Shown here piece after piece: positions 58,588-64,000 of a DNA stretch of 64,000 nucleotides. The DNA comes from Histomonas meleagridis (Eukaryota; Parabasalia; Tritrichomonadida; Dientamoebidae). The DNA is taken from positions 124,001 to 188,000 of the forward strand of contig WSYJ01000130.1 in assembly GCA_020186115.1 (NCBI GenBank), given 5' to 3'. The position numbers and the translations under genes are program-made. The stretch's first letter is position 1. The number at the start of each line of letters is the position of its first letter. The notes beneath the pieces were generated by a model. The model did not search any database. It had not been told where the DNA came from and saw only the letters and a program-made list of their open reading frames with translations.

Positions 58588-60081
58588 ATGTCCACTTTTT
58601 TAACGTTTGCCAAATTTATGCAAACAGAAGCGATACTTAAACAATTACACGATCGTGATATCAAACAGCAAGGAACTGAAACAATGCATGATGCTGTCAT
58701 ACTTTCCAATGAGCTGCAAAAAATCTTAAAAGAAATTGATTCGATGGAAAAAAACAAAATTAATGTAAGCCAAGAAATTCAATCACTTGAAAGTAAAGGC
58801 ATTTGTTTTTTCGATGAAATGGACCCATCCAAATTGAATGAACAGTTAGTTAATCTCTATCGAAATAAAAATGAGTTAGATAACCAAAACAATGAATATA
58901 GAAAACTCATACAAACTCTCACTGAAAAAGAAGGGGAGCTTCGCTCTACTATAACTGAGCAAGAAGAACTTGAAAAAACATTAACAATATCAATCCAATC
59001 TAAACAAGAAAATCGTGTTATGCTTGAGCAAAAGCATGATGAAATCATGCAAGAAATTGCAGAAGTCAACAAACAAATTTCAGCACGTTCACAAGACATC
59101 GAGACTTCAAAAACATCAATTTCTGAATATAAACGTAGGATTCAATGTTCCTTAAATTACATCCAGCAAGCTGAGGAAACATCAACTCATCACTTAATGG
59201 CTACTTTCATGACGTCAATCAGCGCTCACACAAAGCCGATCACAGGCGTCTCATTTTCAAACGATTTCAAGTCAATTTTGACGGTTGGCGAAGATGCCAA
59301 GGTAATTCAATGGGAACTCCCTTCACTTGGCGAAGGCTCCTCAACCACTCTTCGTGGTGTTTCTAACGGCATCAGAATTGGCACTGGCGATTCTACTTTA
59401 GCATGTTTGCCAGGAGCCGATAGAGTTGTTCGTATTATTGATCTGAGTACCTGGAGAACAGCTGCTGAACTTAGCAGTCATACTGATCAATGCACTGATG
59501 CACAATGGATGTCAAAGAATCAACTAATTACATCTTCAAAAGATCGAACAATCAAATTATTTGATCTTACAAAGAACTGTTGTACAGTTACAATTATGAC
59601 AATTAGTGCAGTGTTTTCACTTTGTCCAACGAATAGCCCTTCAGTATATGCAGCAGCTTGTTTTGATGGAAGCATTAGATTAATCGATACAAGGATTAAA
59701 AAGGTTTGCCAACAGATAAAAGGAGTTCACAAAAAGACAACAGCATGCGTACTCATTAATCCAACAAAGACAAGCCTATATTCGATTGGTTTGGATAGTG
59801 AAATTTGCGAAACAAGTCTTTCAGCAGCGTCACCAATTCGTAGAATGACGAGCCCTGAACTTACAGTTAAAAGCCCAATGACCAAAATCTCCATGGATCC
59901 ATTTGGTGGCTTTATTGCAGCAGGATCGAACAACGGATCTGTTTTATTATTCGACATAACACAAAATTCGCCAAAACCAGTAATACTAAAACATCACAAA
60001 GCGGCCGTTACATGTTCTGCTTTTGCAGGAAATTTACTTGTCACTGCAGACAGAGATCACATCATTGCGTTTTGGAACTGA
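58588..60081 (+). CDS. ATG16-like coiled-coil WD40 protein
   Basis: The start is the ATG at 58588 (MSTFLTFAKFMQTEAILKQL); the longer frame starts at GTG. 497 residues. The coiled coil (~15-205, AVILSNELQKILKEIDSMEK...) is followed by seven WD40-like blades (~215-497): SAHTKPITGVSFSNDFKSIL, DAKVIQWEL, QLITSSKDRTIKLFDL, YAAACFDGSIRLIDTR, GGFIAAGSNNGSVLLFDI, LLVTADRDHIIAFWN. An N-terminal coil and a C-terminal propeller is the ATG16L1 layout (scaffold for ATG5-ATG12 in ATG8 lipidation). A PRP19-like or other coiled-coil WD protein is an alternative, but no U-box is present. Confidence 0.82.
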   Translation: MSTFLTFAKFMQTEAILKQLHDRDIKQQGTETMHDAVILSNELQKILKEIDSMEKNKINVSQEIQSLESKGICFFDEMDPSKLNEQLVNLYRNKNELDNQNNEYRKLIQTLTEKEGELRSTITEQEELEKTLTISIQSKQENRVMLEQKHDEIMQEIAEVNKQISARSQDIETSKTSISEYKRRIQCSLNYIQQAEETSTHHLMATFMTSISAHTKPITGVSFSNDFKSILTVGEDAKVIQWELPSLGEGSSTTLRGVSNGIRIGTGDSTLACLPGADRVVRIIDLSTWRTAAELSSHTDQCTDAQWMSKNQLITSSKDRTIKLFDLTKNCCTVTIMTISAVFSLCPTNSPSVYAAACFDGSIRLIDTRIKKVCQQIKGVHKKTTACVLINPTKTSLYSIGLDSEICETSLSAASPIRRMTSPELTVKSPMTKISMDPFGGFIAAGSNNGSVLLFDITQNSPKPVILKHHKAAVTCSAFAGNLLVTADRDHIIAFWN

Positions 60082-60519
60082 AGTGGCAAAAAGCCGTTAA
60101 ACTGTAGCTTTTTGAATGTAATTTTTTTATTTCGTATTCAATTTTTGAATGAGCATGTTAAAAAAAGCGAAAAATAAGAATCGCTTCAATTTGGTATTTA
60201 TTTGAGCGAAACTCCGTTGCATGCATTTTTGTTCAACAGAATGACATAAAGCTACACTAAATTGATCATGAAATGCATTTATTTTAGTTCTTTTATTTTT
60301 CATCGATTGATTCCCGTGTACACTATCGGCAAAAGTGAGGGTACACTGAGTTCAGACTTTACTGCTAAACATCTTTATGAATTTCATAATCGAAAGCACG
60401 AGCTGAGTTAATTTTTTTTTGTTGATCATCAAATCTGTAAATAAAATTGTATATGATAACCGTTTATTTATTAGGGACGTTTATTTTCGTTTGTTGAAAA
60501 AAGTGCCGATTATTTTGGA
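60082..60519. other. Intergenic region and Kelch-gene promoter
   Basis: TGATAACCGTTTATTTATTA (60454-60473) and AAAAAAGTGCCG (60497-60508) precede the ATG at 60520. The rest is AT-rich, with no gene. Confidence 0.4.
60498..60505 (+). promoter_or_regulatory. AAAAAGTG motif 14 nt before Kelch-gene ATG
   Basis: AAAAAGTG is followed by CCGATTATTTTGGA and the ATG. Confidence 0.45.
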
Positions 60520-62703
60520 ATGGAGCACCAAATCCGCCAATTTCACATTAAAGATAAACCACCTGTTCAATATCCTGACTCAAGCGGATCCCTTCCTAGT
60601 GAGTATTCATATCGAATTTGTTACCATGAAGAAATTCTATATTTCATAATATCAGGAAAATTATATTTTTTAAATCTGAAAGAACAAAAAAATCAAAAAT
60701 ATAAATGGGAAGTCAATGATATTGTTCCATTTTCTACTCGATATGGCCAATCTATGACTGCCACGCCACAAGGTATCGTTTTCTTTGGAGGATATGAAAC
60801 TCCAGATGTTTGCTTAAATGACCTTTGGATATTTAATAAGGATGCAAAGTTACAATGGTCATATATTACATGTTCAATTCCACCTCGAGCATTCCATGCA
60901 GCAACTGCTGATAATTCAGGTCATCTTGTTATATCAGGCGGTAAGATTCAAGATCAGCTATATGATGATATTTATATCTTAAATCTTGAAACGCAAGTCC
61001 TGCAAAAACTCGATTTTAGCATCAAGCTTCCATTTTACAACCATTCAATTTCCTTCATATCAAAAAGTGAAATTTGTTTACTCGGCGGTTTTGACAGTGC
61101 CAAGAAACATAATTACCAAATATTAAACATAAACATTGAAAACAAAGAAATTAAATCACTTGAAAGTGAGTATCATAATAACGATTTGAATTTTTCGAAT
61201 TGTTCATATTGTTTTGATCTCTTATTTGCATCACCAGGTGTTAAAGAAGTCCAAAAGAACCCATTAATTTCCGAAGTTAATGACATTATGATGTTTCAAC
61301 TTAGTCATAGTGCATGGATTCCATTAGACTTAAGTAAGTTTCATGATTTTGATCCATATTTTGTCTTTCAAAACAACCAACAAAAAAATTGCATTTTTAT
61401 AATTAATCGATCATTATCCACATTAATATGTTATGAAATCTTTTCCGATCCAAACTTTACATTTTCTGTTGATCATCTTGAATATATATCATTTTTACGT
61501 AAGTCGTTAATTTATGCGAATCACAAATTTTCGAAAGCGGACACACAATTTAATGATGAAATTCGTGATGAAAAACGTAATATATCAAACACACGATTAC
61601 GTATTAAGAAGTTAATTCTTGATAATAAACTTCTTTCATCAACAGATGTCGATAACTTTTTCCAAGAAGAAGAAAATTTTGAAGCGTTAAAAGGAATTGA
61701 ATCACATTCATTAAAGATAAGTCAACGAATTCAACTTAAAAAAGACAAAAACGAAATAATTAAAAACGATGATGAAGAAAACGCGACAGACTTCCACAAA
61801 ACAGTTTTATTAATGTTAACGAAGAAACATGAATATAAAGAATCGATTTCCAACTTAACTAAAGAAGCAGAAACTTTATCCGAACAAATCGATAAAATTT
61901 CATTAATTACTGAATCGAAAAATCCACGAAAGACGAATACAATTAAAACGAAAGAAATATTTTGTGATTCACGACAACTATCGAATAAGTTACGTATTAT
62001 GAATGAAGAAATTCGACAATTACGTTCGCAATATAATCAAAAATATTCCGAATATATAAAAACTAAAGAAAGTATCTTAAGTAGTTATGGACAATTATTT
62101 CAAGTCCAACAATATATTAATAATACATCGAATTTAATATACGACTTAAAGTTAAAATATTTCAAAATATTTAAGAAACTATTTAAACTTCGAGAGAAAG
62201 AATCAAATATTAAAATTATCGATGACGCCATGAAAGAACTTTCAGTGGATAATGTAATCATTCCGATAAAAACTAAAAAGACAATTTCGTTAATCGATGA
62301 AAAACGAAAAATTATTCGCGAAATCTCTGATTCTATTGAAGTTTTAATGTCAACTTCAAAAGGTTGTGATGGATTCTCTATGGATAGAGTAAACAAGTCG
62401 ATTCAAGCATTGGAAACTTGGACAATTTCGGCAATTAAAGTGTTGCCAACAAGAAATACAAATAAGCCATTGGTGATGCATAGAATGAAGATAAGGAATA
62501 CAAGCAGATTGGGAAATAGACCAGAAAGAGTGACGCCGCCACCTGAGGCAAGAAATATGAGAACGACTGTGATAAACAGAAGAAATTCTTCGCTCAGTTT
62601 CTCGCAGATGTCAAATGGAATTAAAAGATGGGACTTGTTCGCAAGCGATATCGAAAAGGTACTCGATAGAATAGAAGAAGAACTGCATCAGAAATTGTTG
62701 TAA
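60520..62703 (+). CDS. Kelch-repeat protein with long coiled coil
   Basis: The product is 727 residues. The N-terminal ~325 residues form a Kelch propeller: MTATPQGIVFFGGYETPDVC..LNDLWIFN, GHLVISGGKI..LYDDIYILN and EICLLGGFDSAKKH show the Gly-Gly and spaced Trp/Tyr pattern. Residues ~335-640 are coiled coil (DEIRDEKRNISNTRLRIKKL, KTREKESNIK-type charge patterns). The tail is basic with an ALETWTISAIKVLPTRN motif and RVTPPPEARN. Kelch-coil proteins often link actin or membranes to signalling; no closer assignment is possible. Confidence 0.87.
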   Translation: MEHQIRQFHIKDKPPVQYPDSSGSLPSEYSYRICYHEEILYFIISGKLYFLNLKEQKNQKYKWEVNDIVPFSTRYGQSMTATPQGIVFFGGYETPDVCLNDLWIFNKDAKLQWSYITCSIPPRAFHAATADNSGHLVISGGKIQDQLYDDIYILNLETQVLQKLDFSIKLPFYNHSISFISKSEICLLGGFDSAKKHNYQILNINIENKEIKSLESEYHNNDLNFSNCSYCFDLLFASPGVKEVQKNPLISEVNDIMMFQLSHSAWIPLDLSKFHDFDPYFVFQNNQQKNCIFIINRSLSTLICYEIFSDPNFTFSVDHLEYISFLRKSLIYANHKFSKADTQFNDEIRDEKRNISNTRLRIKKLILDNKLLSSTDVDNFFQEEENFEALKGIESHSLKISQRIQLKKDKNEIIKNDDEENATDFHKTVLLMLTKKHEYKESISNLTKEAETLSEQIDKISLITESKNPRKTNTIKTKEIFCDSRQLSNKLRIMNEEIRQLRSQYNQKYSEYIKTKESILSSYGQLFQVQQYINNTSNLIYDLKLKYFKIFKKLFKLREKESNIKIIDDAMKELSVDNVIIPIKTKKTISLIDEKRKIIREISDSIEVLMSTSKGCDGFSMDRVNKSIQALETWTISAIKVLPTRNTNKPLVMHRMKIRNTSRLGNRPERVTPPPEARNMRTTVINRRNSSLSFSQMSNGIKRWDLFASDIEKVLDRIEEELHQKLL

Positions 62704-63368
62704 ATCAAATTATATAAAAACTGTACTTAGTAAGTGTTTTCGTTTGATTTGAGTATTCGATGTAATTACATTTAGTTTTGAAAATATTTATGGAATTGTG
62801 ATAAAAAAGTTTTGATCGATATCGACTGACATTTCATTCATTATCGAATAACTTTGATCATGATAACTAAGAATAAGATGTATACTTCGATTAATGCAAA
62901 ATATATTATTAAGCATATCAATAAGATTTTGTTCAATATTTTCTATTAATTGATTCCACGTATATCGTACAAATATATTAAAATTAAAAGAAGTTCCAAT
63001 CAAGTCGATTCCAATTAAAGATTTAACTTTTTTCAATAACAATTCAGAATAATCCCAAAAAAAAATTTTCCAAAGCCTCCCTTCTACAATGTAACATATA
63101 GTTTTCATGGATAATAATTCTGCAACAAAATATAAAACTGTTTAAAATATTTTTTTAGTAAATCACTCAAAACAAATTGGACAGAACAAAAAGTTACCTA
63201 AATTGAATTTTTGAAAGTGTTTTGAATTTTTCTGTATAAATTTTGGGACAGTTCACATCTTTACTCAAGAAAACGATTATTTCTAATTGAATGCCGTGAA
63301 ACATGACACTTTTCTTGAAAACATCACTTGATATGACACTTTTTCTTTGAACGGCCATTTCAACAAAA
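62704..63368. other. Intergenic region with one doubtful small open frame
   Basis: 62788-63108 on minus (106 codons from an ATG at 63108, MKTICYIVEGRLWKIFFWDY) is rich in Ile/Asn/Phe and has no motif or known promoter element, so it may be a gene fragment. Two CACTTTT motifs at 63307 and 63337 belong to the next gene. Confidence 0.3.
63337..63344 (-). promoter_or_regulatory. CACTTTTT motif before eIF4E-like gene
   Basis: Duplicated: GACACTTTTC at 63305-63314 and GACACTTTTTC at 63335-63345, the second 24 nt before the ATG. AACGGCC follows. Confidence 0.4.
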
Positions 63369-63938
63369 ATGCACAAACTTGAAACGCCTTGGACATTTTA
63401 TTATTATCAAAGACCACCGTTAAATGGCAATCAAAGCTATGAAGAAAGTATTCACAAGATTGGTAAATTTTCAACAGTTGAAGAATTTTGGTCATATTAT
63501 TCTCACATTATAAATCCTGGTAAACTTGCGCACACGCTTGCTTTACATCTTTTCAGAAACGATTCTCGTGCAATGTGGGAAGATGAAGAAAATTCAAAAG
63601 GTGGATTTTTTTTGATACGTTTTCCAAAAGGCAGTATTAACTATATTTGGGAAATACTTGTACTCAATCTCATAGGTGAACAATTTCCTTCTGATGTTGT
63701 TGGTGTTGTAATTTCGAAGAAACAAAAGTTTGATTTAATTCATTTATGGCATCAAACATCTTCTGACGAAAAACTTAAAATGGAAATTGTAACCACTCTT
63801 TGGAAGACATTAGAACTTCCACAAAGAATGCAAATTGATTATTATTCATTTCAAGATGTTTTATCAAATCAAACAAGCACAAAAGGGATAAAATATATCA
63901 TTGAACAAGAAGGTCCTGTGATGTATAAATCTGAATAA
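63369..63938 (+). CDS. Class II eIF4E (4EHP/eIF4E2-like) cap-binding protein
   Basis: The product is 189 residues. TPWTFYYYQRPPLNGNQSYE, ESIHKIGKFSTVEEFWSYYS, HIINPGKL, MWEDEENSKGGFFLIRFPKG and FPSDVVGVVISKKQKFDLIH follow the eIF4E fold in order. The first cap-stacking Trp of class I is replaced by Tyr (QSYEESI), as in 4EHP; the second (MWEDE) is kept. It binds the mRNA 5' cap; class II members in animals are weak for eIF4G and often repress translation. Whether it is the general initiation factor here is not known. Confidence 0.88.
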   Translation: MHKLETPWTFYYYQRPPLNGNQSYEESIHKIGKFSTVEEFWSYYSHIINPGKLAHTLALHLFRNDSRAMWEDEENSKGGFFLIRFPKGSINYIWEILVLNLIGEQFPSDVVGVVISKKQKFDLIHLWHQTSSDEKLKMEIVTTLWKTLELPQRMQIDYYSFQDVLSNQTSTKGIKYIIEQEGPVMYKSE

Positions 63939-64000
63939 AACAACATGTGATTATTTTTTGTTGTAAATTTCATCCGCTCTAATTTATTTCGACCGTTAAG

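Noticed and set aside
1-64000. CRISPR arrays, bacterial operons or a prokaryotic defence island
   Set aside because: No regularly spaced direct repeats with unique spacers; gene content and layout are eukaryotic throughout.

Overview
The window looks like nuclear DNA of a parabasalid protist (a trichomonad). The signs are AT-rich intergenic DNA, dense single-exon genes with very short leaders, BspA-type leucine-rich-repeat surface proteins, DUF3447-type ankyrin remnants, pogo-like and Tc1-like DNA transposons, a bacterial-type thioredoxin reductase and an apparent bacterial-derived peptidoglycan amidase. I do not see the TCAYTW initiator familiar from Trichomonas vaginalis just before the ATGs. 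A different motif, AAAAAGTGNC in either orientation, sits there instead, so a Tritrichomonas-like species is my preferred but unproven guess. Every call comes from reading the sequence; no search was run. Many starts were moved to the first ATG, because the longest open frames began at GTG or TTG upstream.

Layout. 1-3675 is decayed: a BspA-like surface protein pseudogene, a dead pogo-like element with degraded terminal inverted repeats, and unidentifiable remnants. 3676-10148 holds two beta-propeller proteins, a coiled-coil protein, an unknown protein and a Tae4/Dae4-like amidase. 10441-10894 is a 454-bp MITE-like element with perfect 18-bp inverted repeats and an 8-bp target duplication, lying upstream of an intact BspA-like gene. 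13583-22240 encodes UFD1, an unknown protein, a membrane-anchored phospholipase B-like protein, VPS45 and a candidate outer-membrane beta-barrel. 22541-24108 is an ankyrin pseudogene with an unusual 170-bp repeat unit. 24266-38602 holds two unknowns, HBS1, a prolidase, a Rab, SCAR/WAVE, a P4-ATPase and thioredoxin reductase. 39492-49228 holds a kinase, a CYTH phosphatase, a La protein, a HEAT-repeat protein and an Hsp70-like protein fused to a long heptad-repeat coiled coil. 50138-64000 holds a dead Tc1-like element, a dymeclin-like protein, archease, BUD23, a G-patch-like protein, a candidate structured RNA with RNase P/MRP-like topology, tRNA-Ile(UAU), a dead TBC RabGAP, an ATG16-like protein, a Kelch protein and a class II eIF4E.

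Gene context. There are no operons. Several neighbours touch on related biology (Rab, VPS45, flippase, dymeclin and TBC in trafficking; HBS1, La, archease, BUD23, the candidate RNA and eIF4E in RNA metabolism), but nothing beyond adjacency supports functional clustering. Gene spacing is tight, sometimes under 80 bp between divergent starts. Upstream regions repeatedly carry AAAAAGTGNC, AACCGTTTA/TAACGGTT, TTTCTATCG and the palindrome GGGYRCCC, which I take to be the local promoter vocabulary.
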